Shown: positions 34,288 through 43,913, counted from the first letter of the stretch. The stretch: 64,000 nt of DNA from Bog-473 sp036268485 (GCA_036268485.1 DATAUC010000077.1:134039-198038); one strand, 5' to 3'. Notes: a model not told the origin generated them from the letters alone. Made by a program: numbers and translations.

Positions 34288-34458
34288 TCCACTATGACGC
34301 ATCCGGTCCACGATTGGTTCGGGCACACCAGATGGACCGTCTCCGGCCTCCGTTGACCAAAGTACGAGGCATGGCTCACCTCTGCCCCAAAGGCGCTGGA
34401 CCTGCGAGCCGGCCGGATCAATGCCTTCTCCGTAAGAGTTCCGGCCGCCCGGGAAGAC

Positions 34459-36324
34459 CTAGTGGGTGATGTTCAGCCCGTAGGCGTCACCGTCGGCGAA
34501 CGTCGGGATGGTAACGGTGAAGCTGCCGCCGCCGACTCCGTTTGGAGTGATCGCTGCGCTACTCACTTGGATAGCGGGTGCCTGGGGCGGCAGGATCGGC
34601 AGGCTGCCGAACAGCTGGGCCAAGGATCCCGCACTGAACAAGGGGGCTGTGCCGGGAATCCCGTTCAAGGTCCCGGTGGGCAAGGTGGGGTTGGCGCCCG
34701 AGAAATCGCTCAACGCGATGTGCGCTGTGCCCGACGTCCACGGCACGGTGATCGTCAACAGGACCGACGTTGGTTGGGCCCGCTTACTGTAGGGAAAGGT
34801 CGACGGGCATAAGAGCAGGTTCTGGGAACAGCCGACACCGCGTCCGACAAGGCTGGTGAGAGTTTGGGTGGTGGGGTTGAACGATCCCAGGGCCGTCACG
34901 CTGTCGCTGGACGAGTTGGTCGTGACCATGGCGCCCGACATCTGGTTATAGAAGAGCCGCTCGTAATACGCGGGGAGCGGCGATTTCCCATTGTTGTACA
35001 GCAAGCCGTCGAGCGTCGGTTCGGTGCAGTCGTTGTACCAGCAGGACCTGACCCCCGAGTCGACTCCTGCATTGGTCAGGGCAGCCAGGTAGGCCACGTC
35101 CCAGCCGGGCACCTTCTGCACCTCAGGCATGCCGTATTCGTCAATGAAGATCTTGGGGTGCCCCAACGAGGGCCGAGCAGCGAGGAGCGCTCGGGCGTCG
35201 GCCACGTGGTCATCCAACGTGGCCGGAAGAAGGCTGTTCTCTTCCGGTTCCGGCCCGTAGTTATCCACGATCTCGTGCCAGGTCAGGGCGGCCAACTGCA
35301 GGTGATGAGCGACAGCGAAGTCCAAGAACGCCACCATGTCGAACGAGTGGTAGAGCGAGGTGTACTGGTTCGGATAGTCCATCCAGTAGGGCAAGTCCGG
35401 TCCGACGATCTGCGCCGCTGGATCAACCGACTTGATGGCGTCGTAGGCCACCAGGAATTGTTGCAGAAGGAGGGCCGGCGTCTCCGAGTCGTATCCGGCG
35501 GCGTTGTAGAAGTTGTTGTCGCCGCCGGGCTCGTTGTAGATCTCCCAGTAGTCGATCTCCTTGCCACTGGCCACCAATTCGGTGGTCGTGGTCTTCACCC
35601 AGTCCGAGTAGGCGGTCCAGTCCGACCACGGCGTCGGCGGAGAACCGCCGTTTTGAGCTTTTTGGATGTCATCCAGGTCGACGATGGTTTGCGCACCATC
35701 CGCGGTTGCTACATCGAAAGCCGACCAATTGAAGGTGCCGTCGGCCTCGGGGGCCGGTGTTCCCCGGTACATCGTGGTTCCCAGTGCCTTTACGTCGGCC
35801 TGATCGTTGTCCTCGGGATAGAGCGCCTCCAACAATCCGGAATCGGCGTGGTTCGCTGGGCCGATCGGCGTAGTGGCATCGAGGGAGACGCAGGCCCCGA
35901 CCAGACACCAGATTTGAATTGTGAAGGGGGAGGAGAAGATGGGTGCTCCACTCCCAGAATCTCCGATTGGAACAACGGTGACTTTGTAGGTGGAGCCGGC
36001 GGAGAGAGACCGGAAAGTTGTCGTAGTGCAGTCTCCGCATTTGATCGAGGTCACAAGATTCGTCGAGCCCCCAACAACCTGATACAGCTCAGCGAAGGCC
36101 CCATTCGCTGCTTCACCCTTGGCTGAATATGTCCAGTTGACGACCAAGTCGGGCAAGGTCCCGGCCTGCGACAGGTTCACAGACGTGGGTGCCTCCGGGC
36201 CACTCGAAGCGGCTACAGCCGGCGAAGCCATTGGGACCATGGAGACTGTCGCTGCCGCAATGGCCAGGGCGAGAATGCCATAGGACATATCTCGCCATCT
36301 GAGGCGCCCACTTTGGTGATCCAT
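34459..36324 (-). CDS. Secreted clan-A glycoside hydrolase with N-terminal Fn3-like domain
   Basis: A 621-residue exported protein: signal peptide (SYGILALAIAAATVSMV, ending near AVAAS), fibronectin-type-III-like domain (PEAPTSVNLSQAGTLPDLVV to about residue 140), then a TIM-barrel hydrolase. EIDYWEIYNEPGGDNNFY holds the N-E-P acid/base motif, and PKIFIDEYGMPEV holds a candidate nucleophile glutamate, as in GH39/GH5-like retaining enzymes. A beta-sandwich C-terminal segment follows. Exact GH family and substrate not determined. ATG 36324 is chosen for the AAAGAGAA/GAGGAG upstream and because it directly precedes the signal peptide. Confidence 0.85.
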   Translation of the reverse strand: MDHQSGRLRWRDMSYGILALAIAAATVSMVPMASPAVAASSGPEAPTSVNLSQAGTLPDLVVNWTYSAKGEAANGAFAELYQVVGGSTNLVTSIKCGDCTTTTFRSLSAGSTYKVTVVPIGDSGSGAPIFSSPFTIQIWCLVGACVSLDATTPIGPANHADSGLLEALYPEDNDQADVKALGTTMYRGTPAPEADGTFNWSAFDVATADGAQTIVDLDDIQKAQNGGSPPTPWSDWTAYSDWVKTTTTELVASGKEIDYWEIYNEPGGDNNFYNAAGYDSETPALLLQQFLVAYDAIKSVDPAAQIVGPDLPYWMDYPNQYTSLYHSFDMVAFLDFAVAHHLQLAALTWHEIVDNYGPEPEENSLLPATLDDHVADARALLAARPSLGHPKIFIDEYGMPEVQKVPGWDVAYLAALTNAGVDSGVRSCWYNDCTEPTLDGLLYNNGKSPLPAYYERLFYNQMSGAMVTTNSSSDSVTALGSFNPTTQTLTSLVGRGVGCSQNLLLCPSTFPYSKRAQPTSVLLTITVPWTSGTAHIALSDFSGANPTLPTGTLNGIPGTAPLFSAGSLAQLFGSLPILPPQAPAIQVSSAAITPNGVGGGSFTVTIPTFADGDAYGLNITH

Positions 36325-36957
36325 ATTTCTCTTTGGCTCCTCGTCAATGCATTGGCTGTACCCAAAGCTGTATTCGCTATTTTGCAGTCCAGTGAGAGAA
36401 CAACGACTGAACGTGCCCTTACTTGTCCTCGTGAAGCTGCCTGGTGTCACGAAGGATCGCCTGTTTTCTCATGCCCGTCGAACTGAGACCTGTGACGGTA
36501 GCCGGGATTGACCTCAGCTGGCGTCGCGTCGCCCAGTCGATTCTCCTTGGACCACGACGCGCGGGCACGGCGAGGAGGGAGCCCAAGTGCCTGCTCTCTT
36601 CCGGAAGTATCTGTGTCTCGCTCGGGATTCGGCCTGAGTCCGAGTCAGGGGGCGCCCTCAGAGTACTGTCATAAGCTTTTGATCTGCGAGTATGCCCAAA
36701 AGCCGGCCTACGGGGTGACTTGTGTCGCCCTCTACCGGTAACCCTGTGATGGTGGTTTTGCTACTGGGTGGTTCTCCATTGACCACAGAACCGGAAGTTC
36801 GAGGTGCCTTGGCCCGTACCCGAATCCCGCGCGGCGCCCTCTCCGGCCCCAGGAAGACGCTGTCACCGCGGCCGACACACTCCCTCTGGGCCGGAGGCCC
36901 CCCCGAGTTTGCGCACCCGACAATGGCGGGTAGGTAGGTAAGAACACACAGATCGTA
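36325..36957. other. Gene-free stretch between hydrolase and sugar transporter
   Basis: About 630 bp with no supported coding region. Open frames are short and have no family resemblance or good ribosome binding site. It should contain the promoters of both divergent genes; no clear hairpin or palindrome was identified. Confidence 0.5.
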
Positions 36958-36969
36958 GGGAGGAAGCCG

Positions 36970-38418
36970 ACGAGTACGCGTCACGATGAGGATGTCCTGA
37001 GTCAACTCGACCATCGTTCTCCGACTGCCTTCTATTGGAAGCTGACCCTATTGGCCACCTTGGGTGGATTCCTTTTCGGATTTGATACGTCAAATATCGG
37101 CTCAGCCCTCAACTTCATTCCCTATCACCTGGCGGGCTTTTGGCAGGGCTATTTAGTAGCTGGAGCTTCGCTCGGTGCAGCAGTCGGTGCGATTTGCGCC
37201 GGGATGTTTACTGATCATTTCGGGCGAAAGCTGCTTCTCGTGATCGACGCGCTCCTCTATGCGATCGGAGCAATTCTCTCAGCTGTGACGCCTGATGCGG
37301 CGGTCCTTCTGATAGCTCGTACCATCATCGGGCTCGCGATCGGGGCGGATTCAGCCATTGCGACCGCCTATATAGCGGAGTACGCGCCAAAGGGGCGGCG
37401 CGGAGCCCTGTCGATGTTGCAGCAGTGGATGATCACGGTGGGCATCTTGTGCGCATACGTGATGGCGCTGATCATTTTGCGAGTGGCCCCAGGTAGCGCG
37501 GGCACGGTGGATTGGCGCCTGATCCTTGGCCTGGGGGCGGTTCCGGCCCTGGTTGGCCTGATCCTGCGATCGCAGATGCCTGAGTCGCCGAGATGGTTGC
37601 TGCGCCATCACCAATTTGACCAGGCGCGGGCTGCACTCGGCACCTTCGGCATTGAAGCATCTCCTGAGGACATCCGGGCCGCGGCGCAACAATTGGAGGA
37701 GAACGACGAGAAAGCGCCCGGGCGGGCATTTTGGCGTTGGTCGGCGGGGGTGAAGACGGCTCTGATGGTGGTCTGCGGCTTCTTCGTGTTTCAGCAGATC
37801 ACCGGCATCAATGTGCCGCTCTACTACGGCCCTCATCTCCTGGGGCCAATATTTGAGGGTCCGCATGCGACAAAGGTGTCTTCCACCATTGCCGGAGTTG
37901 AGGTGACGTCCATCATGACGGCGGTCAACGTGGCCGCCACGTACCTCGGATTCCGCTTTATAGACAGAATCGGACGCCGCCGCTTAGCTTTCGGGGGCTT
38001 TGCCGGCATGGCCGTATTTGCGATCGTGGCAGCGGTTGGACTCGGTCATTTGTCGGGTACGGCCCGGATCACCGTTGTCATGGCTGGACTATCGCTCTTT
38101 ATCGCCTCCTTCGCGGTAGGTGTGGGCGGAACGGGATGGTTGCTCCAGGGCGAAGTATTTCCCACATCGGTGCGGGGCCAAGCCGCGTCAACCGGAGCCA
38201 CAGTTGACTGGATGGCAAATTTCGCGATCATTGAGGTGTTTCCCGTCTGGAATTCCACCATTGGGCTCAGTTGGGTATTGGTTTGCTTTGCCGCTGTGTG
38301 TTTACTGGCAGTCGGGTTTGTCGCCAAATTCCTTCCTGAGACTAAGGAACGTTCGCTTGAGGAGGTCACCCGCCAATTCGAACGGAAATCGAAGGAGATC
38401 TTCAGCGTTGCGCATTGA
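36970..38418 (+). CDS. MFS sugar transporter lacking a canonical start codon
   Basis: A 12-helix sugar-porter-family transporter: TLLATLGGFLFGFDTSNIG (helix 1), DHFGRKLLLVIDALLYAIGA, RTIIGLAIGADSAIATAYIAEYAPKGRRG, FRFIDRIGRRRLAFGGF, FLPETKERSLEE (C-terminal P-E-T-K motif). A strong GGAGG at 36959-36963 is followed six bases later by ACG (36970), not ATG. From there the frame gives M(T)-S-T-R-H-D-E-D-V and a complete first helix. The first canonical start, TTG 37051, lies inside helix 1. The gene thus uses ACG, or has a mutated start codon, or begins at TTG with a shortened helix. Coordinates assume the ACG. Confidence 0.85.
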   Translation, partial: TSTRHDEDVLSQLDHRSPTAFYWKLTLLATLGGFLFGFDTSNIGSALNFIPYHLAGFWQGYLVAGASLGAAVGAICAGMFTDHFGRKLLLVIDALLYAIGAILSAVTPDAAVLLIARTIIGLAIGADSAIATAYIAEYAPKGRRGALSMLQQWMITVGILCAYVMALIILRVAPGSAGTVDWRLILGLGAVPALVGLILRSQMPESPRWLLRHHQFDQARAALGTFGIEASPEDIRAAAQQLEENDEKAPGRAFWRWSAGVKTALMVVCGFFVFQQITGINVPLYYGPHLLGPIFEGPHATKVSSTIAGVEVTSIMTAVNVAATYLGFRFIDRIGRRRLAFGGFAGMAVFAIVAAVGLGHLSGTARITVVMAGLSLFIASFAVGVGGTGWLLQGEVFPTSVRGQAASTGATVDWMANFAIIEVFPVWNSTIGLSWVLVCFAAVCLLAVGFVAKFLPETKERSLEEVTRQFERKSKEIFSVAH

Positions 38419-39295
38419 CGAGGGCATGAAGCTCCGGGCTGGCGTCAAGCGAGCGCTGGAGGGAGAGCGCGGGATCCCCGGTGCACCAGGCACGTCAAAG
38501 GTCGGGGATCGTGACACGAACTGATCATCTGGATTGCGAGTTTGAGACGTACGTCGATGGCCAGATCGCGTGCCTCACCGTGCCGCCAAAATTGCCACCA
38601 GGATTTGAAGGCCGGAAGACAGGCGGTAGGGCCGCGGTCCGGAAATGACACGTGAGATTGCTCGCGCGAGAGGATATAGGCAGATGAAGGCACACGGGAA
38701 GACAAGGGAATCCCTGGAGGGCGTGGGAGCCGACCCAAATCTTGACGACACCGAGGGCACAGCCAGCGAAGACCGATGGTTCGGTGCAGGTAGCCATGGG
38801 TGGTGGGACCGCCCGAGGAAACGCCTTCGCAAGACGTAGTGGATGCAATAGTCGATGGTCAGTTGGCGGCGCGCGTGAGAGGTACGAGCGAAATCGCCGG
38901 CATTTCGGTCGGGGCGTAACCGCCATAGCCATCTGCCGATCAGCTCTGGAGATTGGTCGAAGCGCAATGCCGCTCGATATACCAGCCAACATGATTCTGA
39001 GCGCGCATTGTTTCGGCCTTCTCGGGTGTTCGGACGCTGCGTTAGTCGTCATGCGGGCAGGGAATGCTGGACGCATGAAGCCCAGCCTGCGCCGCCGAAA
39101 GAGCGTCGCTCAGGTCGGTCTCGCGCGCGGTAGTCACCGAGCATATTGAGAGTTAGCTGACGACCCGGAGGAGTTCTTAGAGCCCAAGCAGCCCGCCGTA
39201 CCTGCGCTCGGTGCATCACGACTAGGAAGCAAGGCTGGGCTGCGCTTTCGTGGTCTCACATGGATCGGTGCGAGATCCGTCAGGAGAAGATTTCC
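38419..39295. other. Gene-poor stretch
   Basis: About 880 bp without a supportable gene. Long frames on either strand are low-complexity shadows (Arg/Pro/Ser-rich) with no start signal. The composition looks like decayed coding sequence, but no parent family could be recognised. Confidence 0.45.
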
Positions 39296-39720
39296 ATGAA
39301 TTATCCTGTAGAGCCAACCGTCCGAGATGTCATGACGCGTGACCCTCGTTGCTTGAGGGGCGATGTCCCCTCACTGAAGGGGCTCGAATTATGCGAGACG
39401 GAATCGGCAGCGTCATCGTTGTCGACGAAAGAGGGCAACTTCGTGGCATTGTCACCGACCGCGACCTCGTGGTGCGAGCAGCCGCTGACGGGCGCGATTT
39501 TAAATGAGTTGCAACTGTTGGATGTCTGCAGCGAGGCGCCTAGTCGTTATCGCGCCGGTGGAAGGAGTGGCCAGCGCTGTGGAACTGATGCGGAATCAAT
39601 CGCTGCGCCGGCTGCCGATTGTCGAGGAGAACAAGCCGATCGGCATTGCGATCTGGCCGTCGAGAGGTCCCGAATCGGTACTCGCCCAAATAAGTGAAAC
39701 GTCCCTCAACCACCGAGATT
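39296..39720 (+). pseudogene. CBS-domain protein broken by several frameshifts
   Basis: AGGAGAAG precedes ATG 39296, which opens V-R-D-V-M-T-R-D-P-R-C-L-R. The frame then shifts near 39380: I-M-R-D-G-I-G-S-V-I-V-V-D-E, RGQLRGIVTDRDLVVRAAA, stopping at 39507. It shifts again near 39530: LVVIAPVEGVASAVELM, RNQSLRRLPIVEENKPIGI, and once more near 39650 before P-E-S-V-L-A-Q-I-S. Together these give a typical ~140-residue two-CBS-domain protein. CBS pairs bind adenosine nucleotides in energy sensing. At least three lesions make expression of the full protein impossible unless the sequence is faulty. Confidence 0.8.
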
Positions 39721-40033
39721 CCGGGAGCCTCAAGCCCAGTCAAGCATGGCAGAGCGAAGAGTTCGACCAGCTGCGATGCCTATCGTGGGGGCTGGGCTAT
39801 CTGCTTTGAAATCAGCGTCGCGCACCCCCACTTGCGGTGCAATTGGTGTGACGATCCTACAAAGCGTCGAGCTGGCACAGTCCCCGGCTTCGCAATGCCA
39901 GTGGCCGCATTCACCCCTTGATTGACGAGTATCGCAGGGATATGTTTGGTGCAGGCTGGGTTGAAAGATAGCCCTCGAACCGAAAAAGTCCTCGGTTCCG
40001 CCACATCCGGGTCTTGGAAGGCGGTGGCCCTAG

Positions 40034-40489
40034 ATGGCCCTGCGTGTAACGCTGGATGAGCCCGACCGGTTTGCGGTTCGGTGCGAACTACTTCACTCCG
40101 AAGTGCGTCGATCCGACGACCACGCGCTGATAGTGTTGGCGGGAGAACTCGATACATCGACCGCCGGTCAACTGTACATACGGCTGGCCGAACTTGCGAG
40201 GCTTGGAGTGCGCCATGTCGCGCTTAATTTGGCGGAGCTGACCTTCTTGGACTCGACCGGGCTCTCCGTGCTGGTGAGCGAGCACAAGCGTGTGGAATCC
40301 ATGGGAGGCGAACTTATTGTGTTTTCGCCCTGCCCCCGGGTCCGGAGGATCTTCGAGATCACCGGCCTGAGCGGCTACCTCAATTTGCGACCCGTGGTCG
40401 TTGCGGCACCGAACAAAGTACGAGGAAACAAGGAACTCGCTTGGGAATGCTCCTCTCCATTGAACAGCATGGACGGGGGTCCAGGCTGA
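40034..40489 (+). CDS. STAS-domain anti-sigma-factor antagonist
   Basis: A 151-residue protein whose residues 25-125 form a STAS domain: HALIVLAGELDTSTAGQLY, HVALNLAELTFLDSTGLSVL (Ser in the D-S-T-G loop is the usual phosphorylation site), FEITGLSGYL. Such proteins release sigma factors from RsbW-type anti-sigma kinases when dephosphorylated. A candidate partner ATPase is encoded at 60524-60925. The N-terminal 24 and C-terminal 25 residues are extensions without recognised domain. Confidence 0.88.
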   Translation: MALRVTLDEPDRFAVRCELLHSEVRRSDDHALIVLAGELDTSTAGQLYIRLAELARLGVRHVALNLAELTFLDSTGLSVLVSEHKRVESMGGELIVFSPCPRVRRIFEITGLSGYLNLRPVVVAAPNKVRGNKELAWECSSPLNSMDGGPG

Positions 40490-40768
40490 CAGGGTATGCC
40501 AGGCGGTTTCGTTGGATGGATGAAACGCCCATCTCGAGGGACCCGCGGGGTCTTCGCACCGTACATCCTCGGTGGGCGTGCAGTCTGTGTGGCTCTTGAG
40601 CGGCTCGATTTTGAGGCTAGGCGAGACCGCAGTATCCAAATGAAGTTGGGAATTTTACGGGCGGACGTGATGGTCGGTCTGGAGAGATAGCCTGACTGCA
40701 GCTGGGCGAGCGGGCGAGCCTCCAAAACCGGGGCCCCCGACGGCCTCAGAGCGAACGAATCGGGCTCA

Positions 40769-41485
40769 ATGAGTGATGAGCAGTACGCCATCAGGGAAGG
40801 CCTGGAGGCGCTGACCAAGTTTTTTGTCAATGACGGCACGCTCGGAGACACCCTGCTGCGGGTAAGTGAGATGGCGTGTGAAGTCACACCAGCGAAGTAC
40901 GCCGGGATCACCATGATGGTTGACGGCTCACCGCAGACCGGCGTTTTCACCCATCTCGAGGCGCCAGAAATCGATGAAGCCCAGTACGCCACCGGTGCGG
41001 GCCCGTGCCTATCCGCTTTTCGGGACCGCATCGTCTACCGCATCGATTCAACTCTCGAGGACGATCGTTGGCCTGCGTTCGCCAGTGAGGCTGCCAAGCA
41101 CGGCATCCTGGCCACCCTCTCCGTTCCGCTGGTGGCTCGAGAAGAAGGCATCGGCGCTCTTAATCTCTACGCCGAAGCAGTCGGCGCATTCGGTGAAGAA
41201 GATGAGCGGACTGTGGGGCTGTTCGCTGATCAGGCGTCCATCGTGCTGTCCAATGCGCAGGTGTACTGGGATGCCCGACAGCTGAGTGAAAATCTCAAGC
41301 AAGCTATGGAATCTCGGGACATGATCAGCCAGGCCGTGGGCATTTTGATGGTTACCGGTCGCCATTCATCGACGAGAGCATTTGAAATCCTCAAGAGCGC
41401 CTCCCAGAGGGAGAACCGCAAGGTACGCGAGATTGCCGAAGAGATAGTGACTCGAGTTAGTGGAGAGGCGGATTCGCCAGGCTGA
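40769..41485 (+). CDS. GAF and ANTAR domain protein
   Basis: A 238-residue one-protein regulator: GAF sensor (about 30-165; GAGPCLSAFRDRIVYRI, SVPLVAREEGIGALNLYA) and C-terminal ANTAR RNA-binding helices (MESRDMISQAVGILMVTG, ending AEEIV). ANTAR domains bind paired hexaloop RNA stems and prevent termination. The key ANTAR residues (A-V-G-I-L-M) are conserved. It converges on a second GAF-ANTAR gene with a 35 bp gap. Confidence 0.92.
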   Translation: MSDEQYAIREGLEALTKFFVNDGTLGDTLLRVSEMACEVTPAKYAGITMMVDGSPQTGVFTHLEAPEIDEAQYATGAGPCLSAFRDRIVYRIDSTLEDDRWPAFASEAAKHGILATLSVPLVAREEGIGALNLYAEAVGAFGEEDERTVGLFADQASIVLSNAQVYWDARQLSENLKQAMESRDMISQAVGILMVTGRHSSTRAFEILKSASQRENRKVREIAEEIVTRVSGEADSPG

Positions 41486-41520
41486 GAACCTCCAGGGCCG
41501 AGGGTTCGTCTACTTCACGC

Positions 41521-42231
41521 TCAAGGGTTCTGTGAATGAATTTCGGCAATGACCCGACGGGCGATGACGACCAGTGTCTTTACTTCCGACGACGCTGCAT
41601 TTCGCATTAGCGACTGAGCCTGATCAAGGCTGCAGCGTTCGAGGACCATGATCATACCTTCGGCGACGGCAATGTCCGAACTCTCATCGGCTACCTGTTG
41701 GGCTGCTACGGCCACCTCTTTGGCCTCGACCAAGAGCCGAGATTTGGCCACGGCGATTCCCACTTGAGTGGCCAGCACTGCTCCCATATCTTGTGATGTT
41801 GCATCAAACGCGCTGGAGCGCCAGGCGTAAAGGTTCAAGCTCCCTACGACGTCTCCTTCAATCGTGATGGGCAGTGAAAGCGAGCTTTGCAAGCCCAAAT
41901 CTGCTACACGTTCAGAGAAATTGGGAAACCGTTCGTCCGCGCTCAGTACGTCGACGAATATCGGCGTATTCAATGCAGCAGCAAGCAAACACGGGCCTTC
42001 ATTGGTCTCATATTGAGCCAGATCGATGGCTACCACCGCCCGACTGAGGGCAGCTTCGGTTTGGGGGGATCCCTCGACGAGAAGAGTAACGCTGCCTGCT
42101 TCGCATCCTGGCACCGTGCGTTGTGCGACCTCCAAAATGCGATCGAGGTCGGCTTGAAGATCGGACTCTGTCAACAACGCCAAACTCAATTGAACAATGG
42201 CCTCCCGTACGTCTGGGACCGGTTCAAACAT
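41521..42231 (-). CDS. Second GAF and ANTAR-like protein, diverged ANTAR
   Basis: A 236-residue protein with a GAF domain (YETNEGPCLLAAALNTPIFV, SLSLPITIEGDVVGSLNLYA). Its C-terminal three-helix region (SSDIAVAEGMIMVLERCSLDQAQSLMRNAASS) matches ANTAR in layout but replaces the usual Q-A-x-G-I-L-M core by V-A-E-G-M-I-M. RNA binding is therefore plausible but not certain. The ATG at 42231 is chosen; TTG 42237 also fits. Encoded convergently with the other GAF-ANTAR gene; the two share about the same length and layout. Confidence 0.88.
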   Translation of the reverse strand: MFEPVPDVREAIVQLSLALLTESDLQADLDRILEVAQRTVPGCEAGSVTLLVEGSPQTEAALSRAVVAIDLAQYETNEGPCLLAAALNTPIFVDVLSADERFPNFSERVADLGLQSSLSLPITIEGDVVGSLNLYAWRSSAFDATSQDMGAVLATQVGIAVAKSRLLVEAKEVAVAAQQVADESSDIAVAEGMIMVLERCSLDQAQSLMRNAASSEVKTLVVIARRVIAEIHSQNP

Positions 42232-42341
42232 GATCAAGGTTCAAACGGAGAGGCGCAGTCTCGTCAAGGGTCAGGACCCCTATGCTCCGTTGGGCCGGAA
42301 CGCCGGTCAAAATGAGCACCATGCTTGGCAGTGCTCGAAGG

Positions 42342-43334
42342 TCACTCAAGCCCACCGAGGCGTTGCCCGGCCAAACACCGCCCCGCTCTCGGCGCAGTGG
42401 CATCAAGCTCCCCGGCCAGGCTCTCCTGCGGAGTGGTGGCATCAATAAAGACCTGGGTGATTTCAGCATCGCTCCTCCGAAGCTCCTTATCGATATCGGA
42501 ACTCATGCCAGCGACTTCGGCCGAACTGAGTCCTGCGACCAGCTGAACCCGGGCCGCCACCAGCACCTCGTGAGCACCTAGGTAACGGGTCAAAAGTTCC
42601 ACGACGGTCTCAACCATTGGATGCTGTTCAATGGTTTCGGCAATCAGCGATCTAGTCTCCATGGCCACTGATTCACCGATTAGTAGACTCAAATTATCTC
42701 GCGCGAGAGCGACAGCGGCGATGATGAGGAGCACTCCAATAAAGGCAGAGGCGACCCCTTCCCATCTGCCATTTCCCGTTTCCTCGTGGAGGCATACTCC
42801 GGCGATTGCAACCAGGATCCCGAATATCGCAATGAGATCCTCGCTGGCCACCGTCTTCACGGCCGGATCGGCGCTCTTCGTGATGTGTTCAAGCGGCGTG
42901 CGACCGACAGAGCCGGCCTCATTTCGAATCTGGTGGAGCGCACGTATTAACGATGAGCCCTCAAAGATGGCCGCCAGGGCGAGCACTGCGTATTCGAGAA
43001 CCCATGATCCTGGGCGAGGCGGGGTCTCGAACGCCCGATACGCCTCGAAAAGAGAGAATCCCCCGCCCACGGTAAAAATGCCCATCGCAGCCATCAGGGA
43101 CCAGAAGAATCGCTCAGCGCCGTATCCAAATGGGTGTTGGTCGTCAGCCGATCGCTCGCTACGCCGGACCGAGGCCACCAGAAACAGTTCGTTCACCGAA
43201 TCAGAGACTGAATGGGCCCCCTCAGAAAGCATGGCGCTCGATCCACTAATGACGCCAGCAGTTAGTTTGGTGGCGGTCACGGCGAGGTTCATGCCGAGCG
43301 CCAAAGCAACGGTGGCGCGGCTCCCGGATTTCAT
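42342..43334 (-). CDS. Cation diffusion facilitator family transporter
   Basis: A 330-residue CDF exporter (Zn2+, Mn2+, Co2+ or Fe2+). Helices with GMNLAVTATKLTAGVISGSSAMLSEGAHSVSDSVNE contain the family signature; the second metal-site half is ASEDLIAIFGILVAIAG. Residues at the transport site appear as H/D (AHSVSD) and E-D in the second repeat. A C-terminal cytoplasmic domain of about 110 residues includes the Q-P-x-V region. ATG 43334 is chosen because the first helix starts there. Two small overlapping frames lie directly upstream. Confidence 0.92.
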   Translation of the reverse strand: MKSGSRATVALALGMNLAVTATKLTAGVISGSSAMLSEGAHSVSDSVNELFLVASVRRSERSADDQHPFGYGAERFFWSLMAAMGIFTVGGGFSLFEAYRAFETPPRPGSWVLEYAVLALAAIFEGSSLIRALHQIRNEAGSVGRTPLEHITKSADPAVKTVASEDLIAIFGILVAIAGVCLHEETGNGRWEGVASAFIGVLLIIAAVALARDNLSLLIGESVAMETRSLIAETIEQHPMVETVVELLTRYLGAHEVLVAARVQLVAGLSSAEVAGMSSDIDKELRRSDAEITQVFIDATTPQESLAGELDATAPRAGRCLAGQRLGGLE

Positions 43335-43344
43335 ACTGCTCGGG

Positions 43345-43539
43345 CTATTCGGCGGCCGGCAGTCCGGTGGAGCCAGCTTCCTTGATATCGACGGCTTCAC
43401 GTTCCTCATCCGTTCGAGTCGCAAGCGCCTCATCATCTGGGCGGGGTGGCGCTTTGGCATGCTCATGGATGTCGGGAACAGCTCGCTCGGAAGTCTCCAT
43501 GACATCGTCGAGAGTGGGAGGCTCAGTTGCATCGGTCAT
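43345..43539 (-). CDS. Small acidic protein upstream of the CDF gene
   Basis: A 64-residue hydrophilic, Glu/Asp-rich frame with no cysteine. It ends 10 bp before the CDF start. Its ATG overlaps the stop of the next upstream small frame (ATGA, 43536-43539). No family recognised. Tight packing with its neighbours supports expression; the sequence alone is not diagnostic. Confidence 0.5.
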   Translation of the reverse strand: MTDATEPPTLDDVMETSERAVPDIHEHAKAPPRPDDEALATRTDEEREAVDIKEAGSTGLPAAE

Positions 43540-43781
43540 TGATGCTCTCTACCCGTTGCGGACCTTTGAAAACACCGGAATCGGCCCCGGAATTGTGCAG
43601 ACTCGGAAGTTCGGTTTGAACCAGCAATTGGGTGGCCTGCGTAGTCTTCCGAGCCATGTCTGTCGGGATCCGTGGCCGGTTCGGGCAGAGGATCATCCGG
43701 ACTCGGAACTCCTTGTTGATCCGGCATTTCCTTGGTGCCCTCGCTGGGCGAGGCGCTGCTCTCAGGCCATCCTTGGTTCAT
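43536..43781 (-). CDS. Small proline/acid-rich hypothetical protein
   Basis: An 81-residue frame whose ATG 43781 follows GAGGAG by 7 nt, a good initiation signal. The N-terminal half is rich in Pro, Asp and Glu, and the C-terminal part is basic with one Cys. Its stop overlaps the start of the next small frame. Probably the first gene of a three-gene CDF operon; no family recognised. Confidence 0.45.
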   Translation of the reverse strand: MNQGWPESSASPSEGTKEMPDQQGVPSPDDPLPEPATDPDRHGSEDYAGHPIAGSNRTSESAQFRGRFRCFQRSATGREHQ

Positions 43782-43913
43782 ATCATGCTCCTCAAGTTCG
43801 CGCTTCAAAGAATTGGGTCACTGCCCGGAGGGCGGGTTCAAACGGGACAAGAAACCACTCCGGCGTCGTTAGTGACCGCCGACATCGGACACGGTCGCCC
43901 CAATGCGATGAGC

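Noticed and set aside
34864..36126. 420-codon plus-strand frame opposite the glycoside hydrolase
   Set aside because: Shadow of a gene with signal peptide and catalytic motifs; Val/Gly/Arg-rich and unlike any family.
38525..39076. 183-codon minus-strand frame in the gene-poor stretch
   Set aside because: No ribosome binding site, no domain, Pro/Arg/Ser-biased.
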